From positions 35,438,478-35,502,477 of the forward strand of contig OU744732.1 in the NCBI GenBank assembly GCA_916613615.1: a stretch of 64,000 nucleotides of DNA, written 5' to 3'. Position numbers and translations under genes: made by a program. The notes below the pieces were generated by a model. That model was not told the DNA's origin. It searched no databases and worked only from the letters and a program-made list of their open reading frames with translations. The stretch comes from Steromphala cineraria (Eukaryota > Mollusca > Gastropoda > Trochida > Trochidae). Shown in pieces: positions 33,775 through 44,520 of the stretch (position 1 is its first letter; the number at the start of each line of letters is the position of its first letter).

Positions 33775-35820
33775 CAAACTCACTCTCCACATCTCGACAG
33801 TCCGCCATGACAGTAAAGAATACTCTAGGGCGGCTTCAAAAAGGAAACGTTTAGAAGGTACCAGACTATGTGCTTGATCATTTACACAATTTTATTAAAA
33901 AAAACTTCCTGTACCAACATTTTCGCAACTCGGCAATCATTGTGACGGCTCGCTTACACTGTGGCGTCACATCAACACCCTACTAAGACATCATACTTGC
34001 AGTGTGTTGTTACAATAGTTTAATGTAACCGTATACATATTAAACTGCGACATCTTACACGGGCGAGTAATAATCAGCTTAATCAGCAACCTTGGATTAA
34101 TCGGAGGGATCTGTCATTTTTTATAAGTTATTAACGCTGGGAAGACAAGATGAGATATCTCTATGTTATAAATCTTCACCGCTAGTGGATTATTTCAATA
34201 TGCGAAATTTATTGTAAGGTAGCATTTTCATGTAGGAAATGACACTGATTTCATATCGTTGGTCTTCTTCTTGTGTATCATTGAGAGAGAATAAACAAAA
34301 CGTTCTCAATTGCTAAAATAAGTAGATGTATACTGTTTTTTTATTGGTTTTCGTTTAAAAGACATACATAGAGGTTATCATGCGAGTGTGTTTTGGGATC
34401 GTAAATATCCCGCATTAGGAATAAACATTGTATTTTCCGAGCCTTGGCGAGCACACGAGCATGATAACTTGTTTATCAAACAATGTCATTTTACAATTTA
34501 ATTCGAAAAAATGCCTGATATAACCTTTTTAATAGTTGATGCTGTTTTAAGATTCGCGCATTGATATATGTAAATGAATAGAGCAATGACTCTGACGGTG
34601 AATTGACAAAATATAATTCCTCTTTTAAATGCCTTTTATTGCCGTTTGAGCTGTTTTGTCAGGACTCAAACGTTTTGAAATTTTAACAATCTATAAAATA
34701 CGATGATTTAAAAAATTAAAAACATTTTAAATGGTCTTTGGTGGGATCGAACTGACTTTCTTTAATCCGACGTCATCGAGAGTACGAGTCAATCTCACCA
34801 AGGGACATGAGTTTCTTCCCTTCGGCTACATGACTTGCGCTAAAACAACGATTGAACGAACATTGATGACCGGAGAGCTAAACCTGATGATAGTCTGTGG
34901 ATTTCCCAATCCAAACTAAACAATATTAAAGTAAAGAAAACCGAAGATGGGTAAATGAAGTGTTTGAACATGAGACTTCAACTGCCTTTGGTACCTGTGA
35001 GTAAAATTGTTCGGTCGGTTTCATTCAACCTGTGATGACAGTGTTTTGGCATTACTAAGTCATGCAAATGGTTAAATATCCATACAGTATTGTTGTTATT
35101 TCTTAGATCGATATCTATGCAATATATCATTCACATTGTAATGTCTCTCTCCGTTACTAAAGGCGTTCAAAATGTTAACGCTTGTGACGTCATCGGAATT
35201 TTTGAAAAAAGTTCCGACCTTACCTTTGAAATTTGCATCGGTATCCGTATATATGTGACCCTTAGCCACGCCCAACGGAAACCGAAAATATCCGTTGACT
35301 TTATTATGCCGAGAACACTATCCATTGTATGATAATTTTATTTATTGCTTTTTAAAACAACACCGATTATTTAAAACTTCAAACATCAAATGTTTTAAGG
35401 TTATACCACCTAAACACGTGTAGTTTAAATGCCTTTACTCCAAGCCCGACGTTCATGTTAAAACCACTGAACAACAACGTCTTTCCTGAAATCAGTTCAA
35501 TTAAAAATCTTTTTATTGGTCTGTGGGATATTGGTCGGTTACTTAAGTCAAATCCACGGAATCAAAACACTTAAATAAATAAACAGCTTTACATATACCT
35601 GTGACCCCCAAAACCTGTTCGCGTGCCCGAAGAAGTCAATAGCTTCGTCCATTTAGATGAACATAGGTGATCACTTAGAAACAGTAACAAAATGACACGA
35701 ATGAAATACACATGTTTACAAAAAGTTACTTTATTGAATACCAGTGTTCAACGTAAAACTATAATCAACACCGATATCAACCACAAGGGAATAATCAAGT
35801 CTAATTGTAACTTCATTGGT
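33775..35820. other. No confident gene
   Basis: AT-rich DNA with short chance frames. A partial hairpin near 34375-34470 pairs GAGGTTATCATGCGAGTGTG with CACACGAGCATGATAACTT and has the GAGCCTTGGCGAG loop style of the other foldbacks. Confidence 0.35.
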
Positions 35821-35830
35821 AGTTTTCATT

Positions 35831-36240
35831 GTTAGCAAGATGTTCATCGATAGCAAGATGTTCCTTTATAGCAAAAAGTTAATTTATAGTAAAATGTTCA
35901 TTGATAGCAAATTGATGGCAAGATGTTCATTGATAGCAAATTAATAGCAAGATGTTCATTGATAGCAAGATGTTCATTGATAGCAAGATGTTCATTGATA
36001 GCAAGATGTTCATTGATGGCAAGATGTTCATTGATGGCAAGATGTTCATTGATAGCAAGATGTTCATTGATAGCAAGATGTTCATTGATGGCAAGATGTT
36101 CATTGATGGCAAGATGTTCATTGATAGCAAGATGTTCATTGATAGCAAGATGTTCATTGATAGCAAGATGTTCATTGATAGCAAGATGTTTATTCACAGC
36201 ATTATGTGCATTAATGACTCGATTTTCATTGATAGCAACA
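35831..36240. repeat. 18-bp tandem array, about 20 copies
   Basis: The unit is GATAGCAAGATGTTCATT with a GATGGC variant. Since 18 is divisible by three and the unit has no stop in several frames, four overlapping reading frames appear on both strands. They are repeat artefacts, not genes. Confidence 0.9.
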
Positions 36241-36368
36241 TGTCATTGATGTTCATTGATATCAAAATATTAATCGTTTGCAAGATGAATTTTTTAACTG
36301 AAAATTCCTACCCCGTATTATTACTATATAGTTTGTATTGAAACAGAACAACTGAAAATGCATGAAAG

Positions 36369-36538
36369 TTTATTCATAAAACTCTTATGGATCGTAACTC
36401 TCCGGAAGCGTTATCAATCATCCTCAGGACAACAGAGACCGGTGTCGTCTTCCTCGCACTTGGCTGGCGGCATGCATCCGATTTCAGGAGTCACAGGTCG
36501 GAGACAAAACCCATTACGGCAAAGACCGCAGCAGGGGG
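36369..36538 (-). CDS. Terminal exon of a Cys-rich protein gene
   Basis: On the minus strand a polypyrimidine tract and acceptor (TTTTCAAATTTCAG) end at 36539. The exon opens at 36538 with two bases completing a codon. About 40 residues follow, starting PCCGLCRNGFCLRPVTPEIG and ending CCPEDD, with TGA at 36416-36414. Eight cysteines in 40 residues suggest a disulfide-rich, secreted domain. An AATAAA signal lies about 40 bases past the stop (near 36370). Upstream exons at higher coordinates were not identified and the family is not recognised; the spacing is not a clear WAP or EGF pattern. It is shorter than a typical gene finder would report alone. Confidence 0.5.
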
Positions 36539-37089
36539 CTGAAATTTGAAAAGCAGTTTAAATCCCTTACTGAAATGACCAAGTGAAACAGCATTTACAT
36601 ATTAGAAAAAAATCAAGGATTTAAGAAAGTAAAAATTTGCGTTTCTTAAGTATTTATACCTTTCCATGGTGACTAATATTTTCGATGCATCTTGGAAAAT
36701 AGTGTACTTCCCACTTATCCCTTAGAGCAGCAACTGTGTATCTTTCTAACCTTAATGAGAATTTATACCATGTTCATGTTAATTTCTATGTTTGGTGCAT
36801 TTTCGAAAATATTGTAATTCCAAGTTACCCCTTAGAGCAACATAATTATGTATATCTTTCCAACTTTGAGAATTTATATCATTGTCATGGTAATATGATA
36901 AATGTAACAGCGATGTGCAATTGTAAACGGTATCTTCTTTAATGTTTTGAACTTAAACATTGTTCAAACAAAAGAATATGGAAATCTTCACATGCAAATT
37001 ATAAGTGGATATTTTAACCTATATGTATGACTTGTTTGCAAGAAACTTGAAACTATGTGAAATAAAAGGGAAACACAAAAATAAAAACT

Positions 37090-37435
37090 TTAAAGGGAAT
37101 GTAGCACTTTTAGGGGTAATATAAGGTAATGTCGAGAAAATGAAAATTGATGGTTCCAATGGAAAGACAATGTATTTGAACTAAATGGAGCAATAATAAT
37201 TCAAATATATGATGTAAATTTAAGCCATGCGATTATTTTTTCTTCAAATTGCCCGCCAATGGATTTTATTTTATTTTTTTTATTTTTGTTCTCTGACTAT
37301 GGATGATTGATTTGTGTAATGATGTTTTTGAAACTATCAAAATAAAACATTTAGCATTGACGTACACTTATCAGTGTAAACTTTGAAATATGAAATATGA
37401 AATATTTTTTTAAAAACGTGCTACTGCCCCTTTAA
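37090..37435. mobile_element. MITE family A copy
   Basis: The left end TTTAAAGGGAATGTAGCACT is diverged and the right end AACGTGCTACTGCCCCTTTA is intact. The interior GGCCGCC marker is reduced to GCCCGCCAATGGATTTTA. Confidence 0.7.
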
Positions 37436-37654
37436 TGCTTGACAAGTTATACCATTCTCATGTCAACTTCTGTTTTAATGCATCTCGGGAAATAGTGTAA
37501 ATCCCTTAGAGCAGCATATGTTTATCTTTGTGTCAACTGTAATGTTTGACGTCTAGTCTAGTCAGGATGATAACATAATTTTTGGGATCATATGATCAGC
37601 GATGAAACACTGAGTTTTATCAGTAAAATAACTGTATATAAGGCAACAGTGACA

Positions 37655-38125
37655 AAATATAATATTTTCACAGCGTCTAGTGACGTTATATTATATTTTC
37701 ACTGTGTCTAGTGACAATATATAATATTTTCACTGTGTCTAGTGACGATATATAATATTTTCACTGTGTCTAGTGACGATATATTATATTTTCACTGTGT
37801 CTAGTGACAATATATTATACTTTCACTGTGTCTAGTGACGATATATAATATTTTCACTGTGTCTAGTGACGATATATAATATTTTCAGTGTGTCTAGTGA
37901 AATTATATTATACTTTCACTGTGTCTAGTGACGATATATAATATTTTCACTGTGTCTAGTGACGATATATTATATTTTTACTGTGTCTAGTGACGATATA
38001 TAATATTTTCACTGTGTCTAGTGACGATATATTATATTTTTACTGTGTCTAGTGACGATATATTATATTTTCACTGTGTCTAGTGACGATATATAATATT
38101 TTCACTGTGAACAGTGATGATATAT
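37655..38125. repeat. 31-bp tandem array, about 15 copies
   Basis: The unit is GTGTCTAGTGACGATATATA plus ATATTTTCACT. The TATATAATAT/TATATTATAT alternation marks two sub-types. Each unit is partly self-complementary (AGTGA...TCACT), giving serial hairpin potential. Confidence 0.9.
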
Positions 38126-38269
38126 TATTTTGTCACTGGCCAGGTGCCGGAACTACTTTCAGTCATGTGTACAAATGGGAGTAACTGTCCAGTTTTAAAA
38201 GTGATTTTATGACACATTTCATTAAAACAATCAATTAATAAATAGAATACTTGAGTTTTCCAATTACCA

Positions 38270-38355
38270 GGTATATTTCATCTCGTGACATGGGTAAAGT
38301 TGATATTTCACTCGTGGCTGCGCCATATCAACTTAACCCATGACACTCAATGAAA
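38270..38355. repeat. Imperfect foldback hairpin
   Basis: ATGGGTAAAGTTGATATTTCA pairs in part with CATATCAACTTAACCCATGA (reverse orientation) around CTCGTGGCTGCG, in the style of the other foldbacks. Confidence 0.45.
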
Positions 38356-39420
38356 CAAGCAAAAAAGTGAGCGTGGCTCACTAATACCCCCGACCGTGCA
38401 TCCCTGACTAACTGAGTTATTTTTTACTTTCAATATACTCATTTCTTGCACAGCATTTGACCCCCAAAGAGGAATTGAGAAAAATGACTAATCCAAAAAA
38501 TGGAACTTCGTAAAAAAAAAACCACACACAAAAAAACCTTATCAATTTTAGTTTTGATTTGGCACTGCACCGCTCCGAGTAGGGAAGAAGACACATGCAA
38601 AATGTGAAGAGAATCAGATGAAAAGTTTTTCCCGTAGTAGGTTGGACTAATGTGATATTGGAAAATGACTATGTTGAAAATATGGAAATTTGTAAAAAAA
38701 ATTGAAATATCAATGAAATTTGTTGCAATTTCGCACCGCACCCCTCCTAGTAGGGTAGAAGACGTGCACAATTTGAAATAAATCGGATGAATAGTTTTCT
38801 CGTAATAGGTCGGACAAATCTGATATTGGAAAATGACTAAGTTCAAAACATGGAAATTTTTTTAAATTTCAAATATTAAAGAAATTTGTTGTCACTTCGT
38901 AGTGCACCCCTCCTAGTAGGGTAGAAGACATGTGCAAAATTTGAAATAAATTGGAAGAATAGTTTTCCCGTAATAGGTCGGACAAATCTGATATTGGAAA
39001 ATGACTAAGTTCAAAACATGGAAATTTGTAAAAAAAAATCAAATATTAAAGAAATTTGTTGTCACTTCGCAGTGCACCCCTCCTAGTAGGGTAGAAGACA
39101 TGTGCAAATTTGAAATAAATCGGATGAATAGTTTTCCCGTAATAGGTCAGACAAATCTGATATTGGAAAATGACTAAGTTCAAAACATGGAAATTTGTAA
39201 AAAAATTCAAATGTTAACGAAATTTGCTGTAACTTCGCAGTGCACACCTTCTAGTAGGGTAGAAGAAATGTGTAAAATTTGAAATTAATCGGATAAATAG
39301 TTTTCCCGAAATAGCTCGGACAAAAAATGTCCTCGGACGGACGGAAGGACCGACACACACACACACACACACGCACACACACACACACACACACACACGG
39401 ACGGAATCGTTGGTATTACT
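38350..39420 (-). repeat. 169-bp tandem array with CA microsatellite
   Basis: TGATATTGGAAAATGACTA recurs at about 38653, 38822, 38990 and 39159, giving a period of 168-169 bases. Units share CTCCTAGTAGGGTAGAAGAC. The array ends in an (AC)n run (39351-39399). The left edge unit matches 29735-29860 in inverse orientation. The minus-strand frames across it are repeat translations. Confidence 0.85.
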
Positions 39421-39607
39421 AGATACCCCGGACCGTTGGTCGGGGGTATAATAAACCTGGTATTTGGAAGAATACATTAAGTAACCTCTATTCATTATAT
39501 GAGATGATGAAGGTTTCATCATATATTTGAAGAGAGTGTTGGAGAGAGTTTCTTGTCACTGTCAATGAACATTTAGATGTAAGAGTTTACTAAAAACTGA
39601 TAAGTTC

Positions 39608-39987
39608 CAGGCCCGTAGTTAGCGGGGGGGCCTTGGGGGGCCGGCCCCCCCCCCCCCCCCACTAATTCTAGAAGAAAAAAATTTGTAAAATAAATTTACA
39701 GACTATCAAAATTCCAGCCCCCCGAATTAGGAATTCAGCAACATACAACCTCCTTTTCCATTCAATTAGCACGGAAAACACGCGTAAAACCAAGATATGA
39801 CCTACAACAAAGGTTCAAGTCCCCCCCCCCCCCCCCCCCCCCCCACTGAGCATGAAAGTTCAAAACCTCGGCCCCCCAACTATTTTCGGAAAAGTCTCCG
39901 CCCCTAGGAAATTAACCCCCCCCCCCCACTGAGCAGAGAATTTCAATATTTCGGCCCCCCACAACTGAAATTGGTGCTACGGGCCTG
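39608..39987. mobile_element. hAT-like non-autonomous element with poly-C runs
   Basis: Inverted ends CAGGCCCGTAG and CTACGGGCCTG bound about 380 bases containing several runs of C (up to about 20, at 39645-39660 and 39818-39844). The ends resemble hAT-type MITE termini. It lies just 5' of the LINE leader. Homopolymer lengths may be sequencing-sensitive. Confidence 0.55.
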
Positions 39988-40077
39988 AGTTCTATCGACT
40001 TAACACATGTGATATGTACAAGTAAAAGACAAGAAAATGAAGTTTCATCAAGTTTTCTCCCTACGAGATGTTGACAA

Positions 40078-41031
40078 TTGTTAAGCAAGGAAAGACGGAG
40101 AAAACGCAAAACCACTATGGGGATATCACTTATGTTGTGGAGAGCGAGAATTGGCGTATTCATCCATCCACGAGGCCACCGACAAGTCGGCCATATTGAA
40201 ACGAGATACTCGCCATGGACGAAGTGGTCCCAGTTCAACAAGGTGGGCTATCGGCTTTTGGCAACAACGTTGGTTCTTGCTGCAATTTATCAATTAACAT
40301 GTATACAGAACATTCTCCTACTTTCGGGTGATATAGAAGTGAATCCCGGTCCACCGAAACAAGACTTGTCTACAAACAAAGCAGTGCGAGAGGAACTATA
40401 TAAATCCCTAAAGGATGACCTCTTGACTGAGATTTTACGAGAGATTCGTACATTCCGCTCTGATTTATCCAGGGACATACGCGATATCAGATCTGACACT
40501 CGTAAACTATCCGCCAGCTTTGCCGCTGTACAAGAAGATGTCGATAACATAAAATGTAACCAAGAAGTACTTCGCCTTGATTTAGACGCAGTGAACGAGC
40601 GTTTAAATGACATGCAGCATAGCGACTATCCCAGTGCCACAACCAATGAGAGAATTGACACCCTAGAACAAAACATTGACAGGATAGAACAACTCAACCG
40701 CCGACAGAATGCTCTTCTTTATGGCATTCCGGAGCCTGAAGAGGAGAATACAGCCCCTATCAAGGAGACAGTCTGTGAAACATTGAACTCTGCATCCAGT
40801 ACCGACACCACGTTCTTTACGACCGATGTGGAACATGCTCGTAGAATCGGAAAACCTGGCATGAACCACACACGCCCCATCCTTGTTCGCTTCTGTACCA
40901 TGGATTGTAAACTGAAAGCCATCTCCCTGCGTGCTAAACTAAAGGAATCTGGTCTCGGTATATCCAACGATCTTACCAAGCTCCAGAGGAAAACCCTGCA
41001 GGATCTGCGACGTGACAACAAACGAGGGTAG
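40078..41031 (+). CDS. Non-LTR retrotransposon ORF1 with 2A peptide, truncated
   Basis: 317 residues remain. Residues 58-82 are hydrophobic, followed by LLSGDIEVNPGP (81-92), which fits the 2A ribosome-skipping consensus D(V/I)ExNPG|P with the break between G91 and P92. 2A motifs near the N-terminus of ORF1 are known from LINEs of several marine invertebrates. Residues 100-200 are heptad-like coiled coil. Residues 205-317 (NALLYGIPEPEE, RPILVRF) resemble the RNA-binding ORF1 region of L1/CR1-like elements. The frame ends in NKRG and two stops just where the Polinton TIR begins, before the usual C-terminal end of that domain. I infer the Polinton inserted here and the rest lies beyond the right edge. 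Confidence 0.75.
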   Translation: MLSKERRRKRKTTMGISLMLWRARIGVFIHPRGHRQVGHIETRYSPWTKWSQFNKVGYRLLATTLVLAAIYQLTCIQNILLLSGDIEVNPGPPKQDLSTNKAVREELYKSLKDDLLTEILREIRTFRSDLSRDIRDIRSDTRKLSASFAAVQEDVDNIKCNQEVLRLDLDAVNERLNDMQHSDYPSATTNERIDTLEQNIDRIEQLNRRQNALLYGIPEPEEENTAPIKETVCETLNSASSTDTTFFTTDVEHARRIGKPGMNHTRPILVRFCTMDCKLKAISLRAKLKESGLGISNDLTKLQRKTLQDLRRDNKRG

Positions 41032-41971
41032 TAGATGATTTTTGGGAAGTAGAACACCGTAAAATGGTTCTATGACGTCATAAAGTACCTCTTGACCCTT
41101 TTAGAGATGAATAGGTATTGTTCTCTAAATGAATGGGTATTGTTCCTATATCAATAAGGGTGGATACTGGTATTGTTCTCAAATTGAATGGGTATCCACC
41201 CTTTATTGGTTTAGGAACAATACCTATTGAATTTAGAATTGAATAGACATTGTCCTCATGCTACCTGCATCCACGAGGGTGGGGACTTAAATTGAATGGG
41301 TATTGTACTCAATAGCGTCTGTGTCAATAAGGGTGGACACGTACCTCAATGGCTATTGACATTTGAATTGAATAGGTATTGTACTCAATAGCGTCTATGT
41401 CAATAAGGGTGGAGATGTACCTCAATGGCTATTGACATTGGAATTGAATAGGTTTTGTTGTCGACACACACTTGCACGTACTCAAATCAGTGGGTGGACA
41501 CATACCTCCAAAGCTATTGAAATTGGAATTGAATAGGTATTGTACTCAATAGCGTCTGTGTCAATAAGGGTGGAGACGTACCCCTTAGGTATTGACATTG
41601 GAATTGAATAGGTTTTGTAGTCGACACACCTGCACGTACTCAAATCAGTCTATGTCAATAAGGGTGGACACATATCTCCAAAGCTATTGAAATTGGAATT
41701 GAATAGGTATTGTACTCAATAGCGTCTGTGTCAATAAGGGTGGACACGTACCTCAACCTGGTCAGTCTATGTCAATAAGGGTGGAGACATAACCTCACTT
41801 GAGTATGTATTGAATTTTGAAATTGAAAAGGTGTATGGTACTTGCCTACACCTGTTGGATTCGGGTCTGCTATAAAAGAGTGCTTAACGAGTGCTTAACA
41901 CTGTCACCTTATATTCGCTTGATATTCAACTGATACCTTACAAGTTCAGCTTTTTTTTCTAAGTTCTCATC
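41030..41971 (+). repeat. Polinton left terminal inverted repeat
   Basis: Matches the reverse complement of 63557-64000 over the inner ~450 bases. The shared inner block runs from GTCAATAAGGGTGG repeats through CACCTGTTGGATTCGGGTCT and the TATA box to the leader ending TTCTCATCACC. The outer part is made of variably spaced sub-repeats (TGTCAATAAGGGTGGA at about 41150, 41330, 41398, 41568, 41657, 41732 and 41769), alternating with GGAATTGAATAGGTATTG. Confidence 0.85.
41871..41877 (+). promoter_or_regulatory. TATA box in left TIR, firing inward
   Basis: TATAAAA at the inner edge of the TIR lies about 100 bases before the ATG at 41975. The same box occurs in the right TIR in mirror position, so both element ends carry the same promoter. 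Confidence 0.6.
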
Positions 41972-41974
41972 ACC

Positions 41975-42322
41975 ATGGCATTCTCTCTAAAGCAAGGATC
42001 TACAGAAAACTTGAACGAAGAAGAGGGTAGAAAGGTTTTCAAACCTGAAGTTACAAACTTGATAGGAAAATACATGATTCGGGATGACGCCAAAGTGCTA
42101 CAAGAGTATGCTTCCCATTCACCATTATATTTGTGTGAGATGTGCCAGGGATATGTACCTATGTACTGTCTAGGACAAGAACTTGATGGCCTCTTCACCT
42201 GCGTCTACTGTCACAATAGATTGAGATACACCTATCACAAAATGCTGACACATTCAGGCAGGTGTGCCGTCAGAATAATGGTGCTAGCAAAGGGAACAAA
42301 ACCTTGCAGTTGTTATTCTTAA
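41975..42322 (+). CDS. Polinton left-end Cys-rich protein, unknown function
   Basis: 115 residues, first gene after the left TIR promoter, with a good start context (CACCATGG). Two CxxC pairs, CEMC (54-57) and CVYC (76-79), separated by a MYC, suggest a zinc-ribbon-like fold. Further cysteines and histidines follow (THSGRC, PCSC). There is no signal peptide or membrane segment. No family is recognised. The position suggests an early-expressed accessory gene, but that is inference from the promoter alone. Confidence 0.55.
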   Translation: MAFSLKQGSTENLNEEEGRKVFKPEVTNLIGKYMIRDDAKVLQEYASHSPLYLCEMCQGYVPMYCLGQELDGLFTCVYCHNRLRYTYHKMLTHSGRCAVRIMVLAKGTKPCSCYS

Positions 42323-42517
42323 AATCAATGAGGAGAAGGATTTATGCATATGTTATACTCCAAATTGAATATATATATATATATATAGGAATATATAGGA
42401 ATATCCACAACAATGTGTGATAGAGGTTAAACATGGATTAAACAAAAATCCATGGCAGTACAGATGGCCTGACATTTACACTTTAACCTGAAGACGGATA
42501 ACACCTCCTCATTCAAC

Positions 42518-42790
42518 ATGAAGAGAACTTCAGAGGATGTATTGGAACCTAAAGACATTTTCACCATGAACAGCAAGGTCAAATCTAGAAAAACTTGCCA
42601 GCGCACACCCAACAAATCACTCAAGAGACAGGCTACATCTAAGAAGAAAAGGTGCACACCCACCGAGGGAAATAGGTTGTATTTTCAATACGGTTCTATC
42701 TCCACCACACAAGCTGTTTTGAAACGAGTAAGTGTCTTGAAGAGGCGTCAGAGGATGACTAAACGGTATAATAGAAAGCTCCAGAATTGA
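42518..42790 (+). CDS. Polinton small basic protein, unknown function
   Basis: 90 residues, rich in Lys and Arg, with clusters such as SLKRQATSKKKRC (54-66) and LKRRQRMTKRYNRK near the C-terminus that resemble nuclear-localisation or nucleic-acid-binding tails. It lies between the Cys-rich gene and the third CxxC...HxC family copy. It might be the detached N-terminal part of the latter through a frameshift, since the stop at 42788 is only 38 bases before the next ATG. No family is recognised. Confidence 0.45.
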   Translation: MKRTSEDVLEPKDIFTMNSKVKSRKTCQRTPNKSLKRQATSKKKRCTPTEGNRLYFQYGSISTTQAVLKRVSVLKRRQRMTKRYNRKLQN

Positions 42791-42827
42791 CCATAACATA
42801 CTTGCCCTTGGATCACATGAAGTCACC

Positions 42828-43268
42828 ATGAGTGAAATGAACTGTGAGATGAGGTTGAAATCTGCCATCAAGAGACAAATTACTTTCACTTATGCATGGA
42901 ATCTTCACGAAGAATTGAGATGGTTGTTGGAGGAACTATGTTTTCAGTGTTAAATGGATATGATTGACTCAATTCAACAGGTGAATAAAAAACATTCATG
43001 GAAACTAGATTATATCCTAGGTATGGCATGGTTAAGGATGGATGAGGCAGCTGTCAACGAAGAATGGATGTATAAAGTGAAAGAGATCGATGCAGTCACA
43101 CAACATACCCCACCTCATGTGCTTGATAAATATTATTCTGAGGATTATTTACAGACGATACGCAATTCCGATCAATGGCAAACTCAAGTTGAGAATGAAA
43201 CAAAACAGATGCTGCTGCATCAGATTCTACACCAGGACCTACCTTCATGGCTAATAACCAAGAGATGA
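42828..43268 (+). CDS. CxxC...HxC-family protein, copy 3, interrupted by TAA
   Basis: An ATG at 42828 opens 41 codons ending ELCFQC, then TAA at 42951. The same frame resumes at once with ATG at 42954 for 104 codons. Read across the stop, it parallels the proteins at 55740 and 57912: a helix with HEEL/LLEELCFQC (like SKELCFGC), a downstream H-x-W in place of H-x-C (KHSW), a W near VNEEW (like VQEHW), and a C-terminal YYSEDYLQTIRNSDQW block (like YRCQDYRDSQFKTDKW). So it is a diverged paralogue, either broken by a nonsense change or read through or re-initiated at the TAA-ATG junction. Function is unknown. Confidence 0.5.
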
Positions 43269-44274
43269 CGGCACAGAGATGACAAGATACCATCCAAATT
43301 CAATATGTCGGGTTCAGTTGTAATAAAAAAAGAGGAACATTGAAATATTTATTTGTGTTCTCATTGTTTAGTTGATACTTATTCTTCTTTCACAAAACAA
43401 CTCTCTGGTATAACTTTAAAAAAATTCAAAAAATGAGGATTATGTATAATGTTAAAGTATATTTGTTTAAGTTTCACCTGAGACATGTTTAGTGAAAGTT
43501 GTTCAAAAACAATAAAAGCTGACACATAAAGCTGACACGCGAACCGAGAATGTGTGATAAATTATTTTGTAAATAGGTCTAGAGACATTTCAAATTACTT
43601 TTCTTCATTATTATCACACTTTCACGCAGTTGCCTGTTACGCCCCACGTTTGAAATAGCAATGTATCAATATGGGTGGAGGTCGTAATTGAATGGGTATT
43701 GAAATTGGAATTGAATGGGTATTGTAGTCGACACACCACCTCATGGGTCAAATCAGTCTATGTTAATAAGGGTGGGGATCAAAAGGTGTTGCACTGTATC
43801 CATTTACTTTTCCTTCTATTTTTAGAATGATTTTGGCTTTGCACCTTCCACATGTGATAATGTCACCAAGATGATCACTTAAATCGTGTTACTATGTTAC
43901 TCCTTGTGTTAATGATATATGGTAATTTCGTTGGGAAGATGTTGAATGAAACCTTTTAATTGAGAAGAAACATCATGGTCCAGACTGAAATTTCCAAATG
44001 GTACAGTAAATACTATCGATGTAGGATTAAAGACTAAAGTTGAAACTCATCGCAGAAAAGAAAATCCCAACTTGGTCTGTCTGTGTTATCACCCAAAGTG
44101 AATTTTCTTATAACTAGAAATTTTCTTATGATCGGACTTGTATCATTCAACTAGTCATATTCAATACAAAACAAATGTTGGGATAATAATGAAACTGTTA
44201 CCCTTGAATGTTTAAAAATAAACTTGCGAGTTGTTCTTGTACAACCGATGGACTAGGTACAAGCACACAATCAT
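43269..44274. other. Polinton interior, left 3' flank and TIR-derived fragment
   Basis: AATAAA signals at about 43322 and 43511 could end the left transcripts. 43645-43785 is a diverged copy of the TIR sub-repeat (GGAATTGAATGGGTATTG, GTAGTCGACACACC, AAATCAGTCTATGTTAATAA) lying inside the element. No gene is recognised. Confidence 0.6.
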
Positions 44275-44520
44275 CTATCATTATTTGTGACCTAGGCTTT
44301 ACCCTGTGTTGTGTCCTTGGGCAAGGCACTTTATCCACATTGCACTCAGTCTACCCAGCTGTACAATTGGGTACCTGAATACGGGAAGTACGGACCTATG
44401 TGGTCGCGTGGAGTGCTTATTAGCGGCTTTGAAAGTACAATTCCTTCAGGGTGATAACGATAGCCCATGGGCAGTGCTTGCACTGGATATTAGGCTTTAA
44501 AATTGTCATTATTATTATTA
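44275..44520 (+). mobile_element. SINE-like insertion
   Basis: Contains CCTTGGGCAAGGCACTTTAT and TCTACCCAGCTGTACAATTG, conserved stretches of a widespread marine-invertebrate SINE or LINE tail, and ends in an ATT microsatellite (TTATTATTATTATG). The reading frame over it is incidental. The family name is not certain. Confidence 0.5.

Noticed and set aside
35898..36341. Four long overlapping open frames on both strands (repeats of INEHLA, LIARCS, ILLSMN, MFIDSK)
   Set aside because: They are translations of the 18-bp tandem repeat, whose length is a multiple of three; no gene context.
39214..39522. A 102-codon frame with a Val-Cys run
   Set aside because: The run comes from the CA microsatellite and the 169-bp repeat.
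44306..44500. A 64-codon frame inside the Polinton
   Set aside because: It lies wholly within the SINE-like insertion.
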